Origin: Dermacentor variabilis
Lineage: Eukaryota; Arthropoda; Arachnida; Ixodida; Ixodidae
DNA length: 64,000 nt
NCBI RefSeq assembly: GCF_050947875.1
Contig: NC_134570.1
Coordinates: 242,908,584 to 242,972,583 of the forward strand
Direction of reading: 5' to 3'
In this document: positions 44,366-56,625 of the stretch, piece by piece
Layout: each line of letters starts with the position of its first letter
How positions within the stretch are numbered: the stretch's first letter is position 1
Translations under genes and position numbers: made by a program
The notes under the pieces: model-generated
The model's database searches: none
The model's input: only the letters and a program-made list of their open reading frames with translations
Told to the model about the DNA's origin: nothing

Positions 44366-47089
44366 GGGAAGTCATACTTCTGAGGTGAGTACATGTGAAG
44401 AAAAGTATTCAGAAATGTTGGGAATTTGCAGTTTCCTGTTTACTGGTCTATTAAACTCTCCCTAGCTATTTCAGTTATTTCATCATGTGTTGCAATTTTT
44501 AGTTGCAGTATGTTTTTCTTAAGTGCTGCCACACTTACTACTAGAAGTTTGAGAACCTATATTTCTTATTCCCTTGGTTCATTCATACCTACAAGCAGCA
44601 GTCTCATCACTTTACATCAGCTATTGAATGTAATGCCCAGATATGTTCTCAGTCTATTTCAGTAGGAGTCACTAACACAGTGAATGATCATGAAGCATGT
44701 GTGTTCTTAGAAAGTGCCTTCATGTGATGCAGCTGTAAGTTAAGGTAGGGGATGCTTTGGAAAGCATGTTATGTGGCTTACATGAGAATTATTTTATGCC
44801 AGAAAGCACACAAATATCCGTGGTTATTTCTGATGTTCTTCTTCCTTAATTACCTTCTTGATTCAGCGCATACATATGAAGCAAGAGATCTTGGCTTGTT
44901 CTTTCTTTACACTAGCAAGTTACAATAATCATATAATAGCACACTTTACATAATTGAGCACACTAAAATTCACTTGGCGAGCAAAACATGTATTTGTCTT
45001 TTTGAATATCCCAGCCTAATGTTTTAGTGTGTGCAGTTTGGACGTGATTCTTGAGAAGCAATACATCTGCTTCAAGTATATGAGGTATAATTACTTTTGC
45101 TTAAAAATAACCCTAATCTTCCTTGATAGCTGTCCTTTTTTTACTAGACAATATAAGCATGGTGCTTAATTCCAAGATAAATATGCCTGCTGTAACTGTA
45201 TGCATCAGTGTTTGACTATTCGTTACCTACTATTCCTATTAGAAAAATGTATTTGCCAACCTCCAATTATTTGCATTGAAGTAGTGAAGAGTTTATGGCA
45301 GCCTGTCTGGTTTGGTCAAAAGAGGCACGGTAAGTAGTTTAAAATTAGATGCTAACCATAAAAATGAAAAATAAAAACTGGATCAACTGGAGCTTTGTTC
45401 ACAATCTTTGTGAACAAGGCTTTCAAGTGGGAGCTGAAACATCTATCTTGTATGCCCGATCTTTATTTGCTTATTATTATTATTATTTGAATTCATCTAG
45501 CCCTAAAGAGGTGGCAATTTATTTCGAATACTACTCTTTGCATTTTGTTTCCATTGCTGAGTTTTTTTAAAGTAACTTCATGCACCACACAAGTACAACT
45601 CAAACATTTTCATTCTTTCAAGGACGTCACAACTAGTGGAAGGTATTCTGCACTAACATAATTATTTTGAGATTTCCAGTAAATATGTAGTCCTCATAAA
45701 ATGTATCTAAATAATTTTGACCTAAGCGGTTACGCATTAACCATGTAGGCTTCATCAACTTGTGACATCACTTGGTCTTGGCAAACTTGTGAGCTGACAA
45801 GTTTGAGCATGCAGTCACTTCCCTCCATATTTGTTTTGATGAAGGCTTGCCCTTTGGTGCTACTCTGGATCCACCCCCATTTCCTGTGATCACCACTACG
45901 GTCTTCAAGACACACACCTTTAGGAAAAACTTTTCATGCACAAACCTGGTTCTTTCACACTTTTACTAAGCCAGACACTTAAAGCAAGGATGGCATAGCA
46001 GGCATGTTGGTTACAGAAGTACTTTATTAAATAGCTTTGTAAGTATTCATCTAGTCGACATGTCCATATCCTCTTCTGCTGAAGTGCAAATTAGCTGGGG
46101 AAGCATGTCTCCTTCTCATGCATACCCCAGCCCAGCCAATCAGAACTTCAGGAGCGGATGAAATGGACGTTTCCACTAGGTGGACAAGGAATACATCCCC
46201 TGGGCTCTGTCCAATCTTTCCACCCTTCTCCATGTATTTTACTCAGTAAACTACTGGTTCAGCATGTTGGTGCCCTTAATCAATCTTCCAGTAGCTCAGC
46301 ACTTAAAAGGTATACAATACAGATAAGGCACTGTAAACCCAAAGCAGTTAGGCTGGCGATTGCTGCCGTTATGCACCCTACAGGCTGAAGCAATGGCTTC
46401 ACCGTAGCTTTCTAAGTTAACTTTACTGAACTTTGAATTTAGAGAAGGCAGAATATAAAAACAGACTAGCATTTTTCTTATGTGCTTCACCACTCTGCTT
46501 TTTTGTGTTACTAAAATCAGTATATTGAACCTAAATGAAGTAAAAAGAAAAGGAAATTGTGTCACTAATTTCATTTCACTGTCTTTTTAAAAGTATAGCA
46601 AGATTTTTTAATTGCATTACAAGTTGTTACTTATGTCTCGATCTTAATGTTCATTTCTCATGCTCCAAATGGGGCTACAACTGTTCCCTCATCCACAGCT
46701 ATCAAGGCCTTATGGCAACTTTGGAAGCACTCTGAACTGAGTAAATGCTATGCATTGCATAATTTCTTAATACATTTTCATGGCTGCCTTTAACTTCTAT
46801 AGTTCCTCATTAAAGCCAGCATCTCTCTTGTGACCACCTTTAAAGAGCTTGTAGTAATGTATGCATAATAAGAAAGATGGGTGCTTTGTAGTGCTAGTAT
46901 GCTCTAAGTAAATCGTTTTATGCGAAAATTGCTGACATAATTGTCTGACAAATACTGCATCATCTTTGCTATTTTGCCTTCTGTTTCAATTTCACTGCAT
47001 CTACACATTTTACCAGTGCACGAGTAGGGTTCAAGGCTGTTCTTTAAAATGCTCATGAGCACTTATCATGATCAGTTCCCCATATAAGT
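44366..47089. other. No recognisable gene
   Basis: AT-rich with a short (TTA)n tract near 45470. Frames at 45349, 45730, 46158 and 46296 lack motifs I recognise. The GC-richer patch at 46070-46240 may be a fragment of an unknown repeat, but I have no support for it. Confidence 0.45.
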
Positions 47090-47945
47090 GGTTCTGCTGA
47101 TGAGAATACAGGAATACGAGCAAAATTGACATGGAACCAACATATAGATAACGTCTGCATGACTGCCTATCAAAAGTTATATTTTCTGAGCAAAAAAAAC
47201 TGGAACGTGCATCACGTAATGTAAAACTTATTGCATACACCGCCTTCGTTACGATGATACTAGAATATTCAGCCGTTGTTTGGAGTCCCCATCAAGTGAC
47301 GCTTAAGAGGAAGTTGGAAAGGATACAGAGTCTGGCGGCGCGTTTTATTTGTTCGACATACCGAAGGAAGGAATCGGTCATGCTTATGTTACAGCGTTGC
47401 AACGTCGCATCTTCTTGAGGAACGTAGGAAAAAATATAGGCTGAAGGTGCTTTATCAAATAATGCAGGATCAACTTAAGATTGATAAGCTCAAATACCTA
47501 CATGCTCCAGGCAAAAGATACCCGCGAACTAACCACCACTACGTCATAAAGCCGGACCGTACCAACAGTGATACATATCGATACTCATTTTTCCTGGATG
47601 CGATAGAAATGTGGAACCAATTGCCAAACGCTATTGTTAGCCTAAAAGATGTCACCGACTTTGAAAATGCTGCTGAGGCATATTTATGGGAGTTTTCGAT
47701 TTAGTTTTGAAGTGTCAAGTGATATGTGCGACTTGATATTCATTGTACGTATTCTGATAATTGTCAGAAGTGTGCTGAACAGCATTCAAGTGAACATCTT
47801 ATTCACTGTGAATTGACAAGTGTTAAGCAACTTTACGTACATTGACATTGTCCATATTTGATTTATGTAATTGTATTGTCCTCTCTGTTATGACCCCCTA
47901 TGAGGGTTGACAGTATAAATAAATAAATAAACAAATAAATAGACA
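47090..47945 (+). mobile_element. LINE 3' end with (TAAA)n tail
   Basis: A 5'-truncated LINE tail. The plus strand encodes AARFICSTYRRKESVMLMLQ, then MLYQIMQDQLKIDK and an RYSFFLDAIEMWNQLPNAIV block, which are C-terminal to reverse transcriptase in CR1/L2/Jockey-like elements. It ends CCCCCTATGAGGGTTGACAG followed by TAAATAAATAAATAAA (47905-47945). Frame breaks occur near 47410-47440. Clade not resolved, but the block arrangement resembles the pieces at 27844 and 28200. Confidence 0.7.
47447..47704 (+). pseudogene. LINE C-terminal reading frame
   Basis: An 85-codon open frame with RYSFFLDAIEMWNQLP, the conserved terminal block of LINE proteins, and a stop at 47702-47704. It starts where the frame opens rather than at a true start codon. 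Part of the 47090-47945 element. Confidence 0.65.
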
Positions 47946-49315
47946 ACGAGGAATGTGGGTAAGAACACTTTATTTTCAGCACACATGTTTTTTAATGAAC
48001 TGCTGTTATACTGCTAAAATCTGCTCATTTAATAAAAGTACACTGCTCTGCTTCATCACTCCATGCTAAGTGCAAGTATCCCGTACCAGGTAGTCAAAAT
48101 AGACCTGGGATGTTCAGTCTGAAAATAAAAACGAGTCTGAAAGATTAACGTGCAAAAACTAAAGCGCACTCAAGAAAATAAACACAGCACAGGAACAAAT
48201 CCAATGAATCAGAATTATCTTTGAGAGCAAACATATAGTTTCTATGGCACAGTGAAGAAACCTTATTCCTCCGGCTTTTTTTTTGTGCGCGAGAAAATAT
48301 GAAAGTGCATGTGTTCTCCCCATTTTGTGTATCTGCCACCTTTTCACACACAACAAAGATGTCTCAATGTGCCCAACTGTCTTTGCATATCCATTTCTCT
48401 GCTCTCATACCATGATACCCACAGTTAAAGGCTGTAGTAATGCTTAGCTTGAATGAACCAACACCAGCTACATGCACTGTGCTGCTGAACATGGCATTGT
48501 AAGTTAGATTCATGCACAGCACATTCATGTGCTATAAACATTTGATTGCGATTGTAGGCGAGATAAATAAAAAGAAGGCATGTAAATAAGAATGTTCCCT
48601 AATAAGCTATGCAAAAGTGCTCTCCCGTTTGGACAGAAGCCGCGCACAACTGCAGTGAACAAGAAGCCAAATTATAGAGCAGTTAAAATCTAGGTTCTAA
48701 ATGTGCTACAGATTTTTCTGAATTCATGGTCGAAAATTTAGGTGTTAAAGGTGACAAACATTTAAACAGGTCTCTGATCGGACTGGTAATGCAATGTGTC
48801 GCCTAGTTTGATAAAATATGCCATATCACTGGTCTCCCAAGCTAAGGCTGCTGTCTAGTTGCAAGTGCAAATCACTCAATTATGTCTAGGGCACGTTTCA
48901 GCAAAAGACAGGCAAGATTACTGTGCCACTGAGGTCTATTTCCTGACATCTGATTTCTTCTCAGAAAGCTACCTCTCTAAAAAAACCTTCACAACAACAT
49001 AACCCAAACCCCAAACCTTTCTTGAGAAAAGCCATCACACTGGTCCATGAACACTAATTACACAGTGGCTCCTTGTGATGTAATGTTATGTACGTCAGCA
49101 CCTTACGAAGTACAGGAAAATTTAATAATGGTAGCGTGACAGGTACACAAAAAACTAAAGGGATAAAACATCACACAGGCTGCCATCGGTGTTCATATCT
49201 CTATTTCAATGTGGATGTTTTTAGCAGTGAATACATGTTCTCATTAAACTGAGTCATAATATTACAAAAGCGAAGGGAAGGGTCTTTACATTCTAAACTG
49301 ACAAATGTGCTTTAT
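47946..49315. other. No recognisable gene
   Basis: AT-rich sequence. Short open frames without motifs. Nothing repeated was recognised. Confidence 0.45.
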
Positions 49316-49440
49316 TACGATTCACCGCAATACAGGAGATGTTTTGCAGTGAACGGTCACATAAGGTTTTGGCTAACTACGGCGGGCGTGTCCTGCAGCG
49401 AGGCCTCTTGTGTATTGCAGTAAAGCGTATTATTGTGACA
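49316..49440. repeat. Short palindromic repeat copy
   Basis: TTCACCGCAATAC (49321-49333) is the inverse of GTATTGCAGTAAA (49412-49424), with two mismatches. A further related piece is near 49597-49640 (TTGCTTCACCGCAACA). Same family as 22357. Confidence 0.6.
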
Positions 49441-49891
49441 AGAGCTAACCTGGCATGTACGGCTTTAGCCAACAAAAGTTCTCAAGACATCATGCATTCT
49501 GCCGCGAAAATCTGCTTTGTTGAGAGTAGAACATTAGGTTCGTCGCTGACAGAAACCATACATTCCAGATTCACGTAAATCTTTCCCAATATCGGCTTGC
49601 TTCACCGCAACACACAAATATGTTGCGGTGATAACGGTGGTCGAACAGGCTGGTGCAAATGTTTCGACAGGGTAGCGTACCTTCATCAGGGCAATTGCTT
49701 TCCTTGGCAGTTTTCATATACGTGAGACCCCCCACTCCCAAAAGGGTAGATTTAGCTGGACCTTTGCCAAGAAACGTACCGACAAGCGTTTGGTAGTGGC
49801 TGGTAGAGGAGTCTAAAAAGCGTTGCGATTCAGGAGTCTAAAGCGATTCAGGAGTCTAAAAAGCGTTGCGAAGTTCGGTTCCGTAAGGTTA

Positions 49892-49956
49892 GCTTCACCG
49901 TAATACAAATATGTTAAGCGGTTAGACATACAAAATGTTTTGCGGTGAATCATAGC
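49892..49956. repeat. Short palindromic repeat copy
   Basis: GCTTCACCGTAATACAA (49892) faces TTTTGCGGTGAATCATAGC (49938-49956). Just to the left, 49805-49870 has a small tandem phrase, GGAGTCTAAA-AAGCG, repeated. Confidence 0.55.
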
Positions 49957-50269
49957 AAGGGTACCTGGCCTTTGATGCAAAGCAGCTTCCCAAGAGGCAC
50001 GCTACTCCAGTGGCTAGTTAAGCAGTTCCCGCATGCGAGTGAGTTCCTTGCGTTCGGCGGTTTCCCAGTGACATACAAAATGACATTGATTGACTGTGTT
50101 GTAAATGGGCGACGGCACTATATGCTGATGCAAAAGCGTCGTTTCGCTTTCGAAAGCTGCGCTCGGCTAAAGAGAACACCTTGACTCGCACATGACCAAA
50201 GCAGTTGAACAGGAAACTACGAAATTACGTAGCTATTATGGAAGAAATCAATAGTTCAGAAAAAAATTG

Positions 50270-50530
50270 CCGTTTAAACATTAACTGGCTTACGAGGTCG
50301 ACAAACCAACGGTTCAAAGCATCACAGCCACGTTCGAAACAGCGCTGAAGGCCGGCAAGTACACTTAGGCGCCTCGGCGCGCGTAATGTAATAGGAGACG
50401 GCAGGTGCACAAGTACATCATTAAGGAACACATATTATATAGGTCGGTGAAAGCGGTCACTCTTCAGTTCTGACATGCTTCACCGCGTAACACTAGTCTA
50501 CTGCGGCGAAGCTGACTTCAGGACGCCGAT
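50270..50530. repeat. Dispersed repeat, partner of 8200-8475
   Basis: Same order of phrases as 8200-8475: CACGTTCGAAA.CAGCGCTGAAGGCC, GGTGCAC, ATTAAGGAACA, TGCTTCACCGCGTAACA and GGCGAAGCTGACTTC. This copy is more GC-rich. Its outer parts also hold the GCTTCACCGC motif of the palindromic family. Confidence 0.6.
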
Positions 50531-51252
50531 TTCTTCAACTCATCTAGCGAGGCAGGTCCGTTTATCACGCTTGGCAACGTTTGACATTTTCTGCATTGAT
50601 TTCGTTTGTTCTTTTTAATTTTCTTATCACAGTGACCCTGTATCACGCAGTAGAAGAGCTAGCGCCGCGTCTTAACTGCGTTAGGAAAGGTAAGCGTGTA
50701 TGCAGCAGGAACGGCGGCATTGGCTCTTGTTTGGAAACTTGAAGAGACGCTCTTCCGCACAGCGATGCCATTTGTATTATTAAAAGAATGCAGGTGATGA
50801 TTAAATTAGCCGCAGCAAAGCTGTAAAAAAGCAGTAGTAATGCTGTTCTAAGATCCTCTCGCTCGAGCGAGATGGTCTTAGAAAAAAAGCGCGATGTAAC
50901 GCGATCTGACGGAACAGCTCGTCATGCCAGTGTTTTCTTACGTCCTCGTTCTTTCGCGCATCCTCCCCTGAAACAGACTACTGAATGGTTCTGTGCACGC
51001 ACTGACGATTCTGACGGAGGCAATACCACTCACATGAGCAGCTCCATATAAGATGCCACGGCCCATTCCAGATGCCGGCTGCAATTTGACGCGGCCATGA
51101 GGCAAAATATGCGCACAAGGTACCTAATGGTAACGCATCAAACAGCTCACAGCCCCAATCCTTTATTACACGTATATAGCGTGGAAAGATGAATTACTCA
51201 CGCTCTAAGAGGACACGGAATACGGACCGCTTCGCTGCGCAACCGGCTCCGT
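50531..51252. other. Left flank of copy A
   Basis: No recognised gene. The final eight bases, GGCTCCGT (51245-51252), are the left target duplication of the element that begins at 51253. Confidence 0.5.
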
Positions 51253-52811
51253 CATAGAGTTACTATACTGACTCTAGAGGACAAGCTACCCATAGGGCCC
51301 ATGCATTGAAATCGGGAACCGCAAGAGCGCCGCCATGTTGCTACGCGCCGAGGTTGCCAGCTCCTGAGACGCTTGCTAGACTTGGTGACAGTAGTCAGTT
51401 TTAATCCGGCAACAGTAGCAGCGTAGCAGCATGGCGTCTCGCTTGTACTGTCGTGATGTGTGCGTGCAGCCGTGTGTTTGGGCTTTATAAGTTGGTTCTT
51501 TATTCTATGTTGCGGGAAGGTGGGGGTGTGGTCCATGGTGGCCGTACAGGTGGCAGTTATGCAACCGAGAGATGATCCTGTTGAAGTTTCCGGCGGTATG
51601 CGGTTTTCAGCGGTCACGCCTGTTGCAGGAGTGTCACTCGACGAGGTTACGAGCTCGAAGCTGTGGTTAGATTCCTCGTTGGCATTCCGTAATTCTCTTC
51701 GCACGAGCGCGGTATGTTGCAAAAGCCGCTTTCGCGATCTATCGTCGCGACGATATATCGGGCTTTTTTATTATTATAAGTACTGATCCAGCTAGGGTAG
51801 GGCACATGTAACCGACAAACGGAAGTCTCAGGAGAGCACCTGAGATTATAATAAAGCAGGTGGCGCAGGAACTCTAGGGCACCAAAGGGACAGTAGGGGG
51901 ATCAAAGCTCGAAGCAGACCGGTACGTAGGTTGGGGCCGCCGAGGCAGGTGTGTGCCAGGGAGTGTCCGCACGGACAGCTCCGCTGGTACGCGCAGCAGA
52001 GCCTCGCAAGGTCGAGATACTTTAAAGGCACCTGCGCCCATGATCTTTCTTTTGCCTCGGTGCAGTGTGCACGATTAACGAGAATAATATGGAGGGCATC
52101 CGGTGCAGTCGCGAATGCGTCATGACAAATGTAGCTCGCGTCGCCTGGCGTGTGTAGTAACATCAGAGTTGGTTGTATGAACTTTATGCATAATACGCTT
52201 TGTTACGGTACCTTAACGGAATGGGTCTAGAGGACGGTGTTGGTACATTTTTTCGTACCGCCCTAACCTTTACCCCCCACTACAAACACACACACATACC
52301 CCCCTCTTTTCATGTATACATACAATTCCTTGCCATGACGGATCCATAGCCTCCTTTATTTTTGAAAAATAGAGGAGGTTATGGACCGATTGACCAGTTC
52401 AAGTTGTCAACTTGTCATAGGAATCACAGTATTAAACACAATTCCACGATCGCATTGTTTACTTTCATTTTTTTTGTTGTAACACTGAGGACTACATCGA
52501 ACTTTATTTTGTATATGTGAGAGAAGTATGTGGATATCACGAGCTTAAGCCACTGTGCGATACACAGACAAAGCAGCTGCTACAACATGAACTGCATTGA
52601 GGGCCACACAACACATACGTAACTAAACGTGCAAAATATAGGGGGACGCTTCAAAATACGCTCTGTAGCACTGCAAAGTGTAACATATATTGTATGTGTA
52701 CAATAAATGTTCAAAAATACAATGCATCAATGTCCCATTTGCCTTCAAGTTTATTATCAAGTTCAAGTTTACTGAAGTTTATTATGAGCATATGTACAAA
52801 AGGAATCTACT

Positions 52812-53420
52812 GACACACTCGCAGTCAAGGTGGCTGTTGAGGTGTGCTGGCTGCCTCCGTGTAAGAAAAAGAAATTGGGTGAATGTCGACACCAGAGCCA
52901 CTGCTTCTTGCCTCTGACCTGCACGTGCCTCCATGGCATCTTTGCGTACAAGTGTGCTGGCGTGGCGAGGCGTAGGAGTCATCCGAGAGAAAGAGTATCG
53001 TTTACATAAAGAAGTGGCTGTTCACATTGCCTGCCGCTTTCCCTCAAATGTTTCCTTGGCGACTAGGGTGACACACCCGCAGTCAAGGTGGCTGTTCGAG
53101 GTGTGCTGGCTGCCTAAACGAAAGAAAAAGAAAGAAATTAGATGAATGTCGATACCAGTGCTATTGCTTCTTGCCTCTTACCTGCATTTGCCTCCACGGC
53201 CTCCTGTCTTGCGGAGTCTGTATGAGGGAGCTGCTGTGGCTAGGCGTAGGCATTGTCTAAGCAAAAAGAAAAGGCAAGTCAAATGGGAAATTATGGAAAT
53301 AAATGCAGTTATGTCTGCTTCTTGCACTCTTCTTTCCTAAAAGTTTTCAAACATAGTGTCCAGTACACACCAGCACTTTGACTGCTTCTGCTTTTTACCT
53401 GCAGGTGTTGCTGCGAGATC
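52812..53420 (-). repeat. Tandem exon-like units in copy A
   Basis: Two clear units of about 270 bp and a shorter third share GCAGTCAAGGTGGCTGTT, GTGTGCTGGCTGCC, TGCTTCTTGCCTCT-ACCTGCA and GGCGTAGG. On the minus strand each unit has a short open stretch (PTPRHASTLV.K.A..A.A or PTPSHSSSLIQTPQAKR) with AG before it and GT after it, as in small exons. Known as a repeat by the match with copy B (62570-63190). Whether it encodes protein is unclear. Serine/proline-rich if so. Confidence 0.55.
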
Positions 53421-53862
53421 CTTAGTATGGCTGCGTGCAGCATTGTAACACTTGGTGGAGGCATTTCAAGTGGTAGCCAAAAATATAAAGAATCATCCTT
53501 GTCTGCACCAATGCTTTCAATTTCTAAATGCAGTGGTAACTATCACTATTAGTGCAAGGCCCCCCACAACTATGCGGCAAGTGCCATAGCTCGAAACTGA
53601 ATTTTCCCTTTAGTGTTTCACAAGGCGTCTGATATGGCCACATTAGATGGGATGTGTTTTGTTTTTATTTATCCCAGTGTGGAGAGAGCATCATTAAATT
53701 GTTTTTTTTATTTTCGCTTGTCTAAAATGACTTATGTAATGGCAATCAGCTTTTGTTTTCCAGAAAATCAACGCATTTCCTGACCCATTGTTTGACACCC
53801 CCTCACTCGCATAATTTTGCAGATTATTCTACCTATATTGCCTTACTTGACCTCCACTAAAG

Positions 53863-54010
53863 AACAACAGAAAGCTGAGCTAGTTGGTAAGGATTCATTA
53901 TGCAAAATAGAAGTGAGGCGTGCAGACAGGACACAAGAGTAGAGAAGTGGCGTTCGTGTTGTCCACTTCTCTACTCTTGTGTCCAGTCTGCACGCCTCAC
54001 TTCTATTTCT
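53863..54010. mobile_element. 148-bp hairpin insertion in copy A, 10-bp TSD
   Basis: TCCACTAAAG occurs on both sides (53853-53862 and 54011-54020). Copy B has this decamer once (62095-62104, inverse strand) and lacks the insert, which gives an empty site. Inside, two arms of about 44 bases (53907-53950 and 53962-54007) form a hairpin with GAGGCGTGCAGACAGGACAC-type sequence, related to the hairpin at 54841. The target duplication and empty site make this a real insertion. The mechanism is unknown. Confidence 0.85.
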
Positions 54011-54840
54011 TCCACTAAAGAGTCTTGCATTTTCAAATACGACTCTTTCCTTAAAATCATTCGACACTTCTCATAATTTCTGTACCTTGGGCTTCTGATA
54101 CTCTGCATTCACCATTTTTGCTTTTTTCTGACTAAAAATGTCTTCTTTAATTTAGAGCTTAAATTTTACCTTTGGAACACAGGGAAGGGCTTGCCATTGC
54201 ATATCTGCATAAAAGGGAAACATGTTTCATTAAACATTTGCAAAATCCAATTGAAGATTGATGTATGCAGCTTGCAGTGTGATATGACTGAATGAGCCAT
54301 AAAAGTAACTCATCTCACTTGGCAAATTAAAGCACATATTAGTGTGATGTACAAGATATGTTACACTAACGTGGTGGGTTCTCTTGTTTATGCAGCAATA
54401 TAATCGGTGAGCGTGAAAAAAAAATTATTTTTGCATACCCCTTGTACACACTGATTTAAGCAAAATGAGCTGGAGCTGTCCACATGACCTACCTATTTTA
54501 CCTGCGAGTATGGTCAACAAAAATGTGTCCCAGCTCCTTAGTGGTACTCGGGAATATGTCAGTATTGCATATGTGCCTGTTGTCTAAAATAATTGAATTT
54601 TGAAAATTCTCGCAGGGATCTGATGTGCATATCTGCAGTTTATGGATACATGTAAAAGACTCAGCATCAAGTGCAAGTGAACGGTCCCACAGGCCCGGAG
54701 TCGATCATGCAAATAGATTCGCTGCACACATTTTCGACCAGAAAAATATTCCACATGAAATGGCATGCAAGGAAGTGTTGAAAATATTGCACAGTTAATA
54801 AAGCACCTAGGCTATTAATATTTGGGTTGATGCACTCGTT

Positions 54841-54965
54841 ATGCAAAACGGAGGTGAGGCGTGCAGACAGAACACAAGGGTAGAGTATTTACAAGCAAAC
54901 AACACGAGCGCCGCCCACTTCTCTACTCTTGTGTCCTGTCTGCACGCCTCACCTCTGTTTTGCAT
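54841..54965. repeat. Palindromic hairpin in copy A
   Basis: Arms of about 45 bases (54841-54885 and 54921-54965) begin and end ATGCAAAAC..GAGGTGAGGC and share GCGTGCAGACAG-ACACAAG. Copy B has the same hairpin at 61152-61276. Related to the insert at 53863. Confidence 0.85.
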
Positions 54966-55797
54966 AATGAATCCTTACCAACTAGCTGAGCTTTCTGTCG
55001 TTCTAAATCTCGATGCACTCGATTTCGTCCGCATTAGGCACTCGCCTCTTGATTACTTCGTGGCACAGAAATACTCGGCATCAGGCTGTTTTTCTGCTGT
55101 GGCTTTTGTAGAAGCATGATTGTTCAAAGTGCAACACTTAAACAGATTCTTTGAGTTGCTTGTGGCTTTACCAGTACAATTCCGGTGCGCTGGTCCGCCT
55201 GTCCAGCAATTTCTTACTGAAGGGAAACTTGCAAATAAAAACACAGCTCCGCATGCAGAAAAATGCTCTACTCTGACGCTTCTCAAACGATTGTGATGCA
55301 CCACAAGAGCTGCCTACTCGCGTGATATTCTCAACAAGGAGATACATTCTTTTACTTACATGTGAAGGTATATGCCACAGCACTTCAGGGCTTCGGTGGC
55401 ACATAAGGCACGAGTGTGCCATAGCGTCCGATGTCGACGCGCGATCGCATGTCAAACCTAAACTGTACGAAACTACTACGCATCCAAAAAAACAGATTCG
55501 AAACCGAAATTCGCGTCATCCTTTATTGCATGAATGCGTACATCGTGATTTACATAAGTCACGGACTTAGCGATCGCTTTCTGTAAACTTAATATTAACG
55601 CACCACCTTCGTAAAGCCATCAGGTATGCGTTTTTTAGATGACAAAGCATAAGGTGACCTGTACTTGTTTTCAGCTCTTTCAATAGTAATTGCGCTGGCC
55701 ACATTGACCAGTAGCAACAGGGTGGCGCCCTAGAGGTTCCCCTTTTTCCGGCCCAGCTTTTGCACTAGAGTTGTTCTACTAACTCTATGGGCTCCGT

Positions 55798-56182
55798 AAG
55801 ACAGACGCTATGGAAATGAGCGGATGTGACATCATGGGTTATAGCGGACGTGACGTCATAGGTGAACGTAGACATTTCGGGCATTTTTCGTCTCCTGTGC
55901 CCCGGTCACAGCAGACACGGCCATTTTTCCGGTCCACAAATACGTAACTCCCTGCCAAGTTTCTTTCCCACTCATGCGGTCGTGTTAAAATCCCTCAATA
56001 ATTCCAAAGTACAGACAGGCTTTGATCCAGCCAACGACGCCAGCGATAGGCTGATCGGTGACATGTGACCTTGCTCCGCCCCATTGGCGCCATAAACGTT
56101 CCTGCATGCCGGGCGAAGTGCGCGCGTTTCGCCTGTTGTGCTATGCACACTGCTGCGATAATTTCGTTCCGGGAGTGCCGAA
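55798..56182. other. Promoter-like non-coding block
   Basis: Follows the right target duplication. Contains CCCCATTGGCGCC (56080-56092, an inverted CCAAT and GC box) and lies just upstream of the first THAP-type frame. No coding region. Confidence 0.4.
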
Positions 56183-56317
56183 TTGCCTTGTTGCTTTGCG
56201 GTTGGGTGCCGAAACCGGACGAACGATGGCAAGAATTTATTTTGCATCCCGCGCGGCAACGAGAACCTAACCAGAAGAAAAGTATGCTTGCACAGGAAGT
56301 GGACGGAAGGACTTTGA
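56183..56317 (+). pseudogene. THAP-type first exon, copy 1
   Basis: The frame reads L/M-PCCFAVGCRNRTNDGKNLF, then CIPRGNENLTRRKVCLHRK and a TGA at 56315-56317. C and C spaced as in a THAP zinc domain, followed by the F..IPR phrase, identify it. The start position has TTG (56183) where the second copy has ATG, so it lacks a normal start. The second zinc pair is missing and would lie in a later exon. It is repeated 344 bases downstream. Confidence 0.6.
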
Positions 56318-56526
56318 ACTGCCGGTAACTGCATTGTTATGCGACACAGGAAACACAGAACGACACAAAGGTGCGATAGAAAGTATACACGTGCATGCGT
56401 CGAGCTGTGATAGTATTTCACTCGCGCGTATGAACGTTGATGGCCGAAGTTTGTGGATATTATTTATTTTAGTTCGTTATGAGCCCGCTGAATAGCTCAG
56501 TATGACCTAGGATGCAAAGGACCGAA

Positions 56527-56625
56527 ATGCCTTGTTGCTGTGCGGATGAGTGCCGAGATCAGACGGAGGACGGCAAGAAGTTATTTCGCATTCCGCGCGG
56601 CAAACAAAACCTAACCAGAAGATAA
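56527..56625 (+). pseudogene. THAP-type first exon, copy 2
   Basis: Starts at ATG 56527: MPCCCADECRDQTEDGKKLF, then RIPRGKQNLTRR and TAA (56623-56625). Same domain as the copy at 56183 with about 344-bp spacing. The surrounding units (56183-56526 and 56527-56866) match along their whole length, including GTATACACGT, CTGTGATAGTATTTCA and GGCCGAAGTTTGTGGA. Reading past the stop gives WSHRIGRED, the position of the THAP W, so the stop may have arisen within the exon. It is the better of the two starts. Confidence 0.6.

Larger units (their letters stand above)
51253..55789 (+). mobile_element. 4.54-kb DNA-transposon-like element, copy A, with 8-bp TSD
   Basis: The element runs from CATAGAGTTACTATACTG (51253) to the inverse of CATAGAGTTAGTAGAACA (55789). 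It is flanked by the identical octamer GGCTCCGT (51245-51252 and 55790-55797). Eight-base duplications are made by hAT- and P-type transposases, among others. The ends contain their own small palindrome (AGAGTT..AACTCT at the right end). No frame resembles a known transposase, so it is either non-autonomous or uses an unrecognised protein. Inside are exon-like tandem units (52812-53420), a hairpin (54841-54965) and a nested small insertion (53863-54010). A second copy, B, lies inverted at 59219-64000. I would not place it in a superfamily from sequence alone. Confidence 0.75.

Noticed and set aside
51252..51722. 156-codon minus-strand frame at the left end of copy A
   Set aside because: It covers the element's terminal sequence and has no known domain. 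I could not support it as a gene.
55972..56421. 149-codon minus-strand frame
   Set aside because: It is antisense to the THAP-type first exon and lacks motifs.
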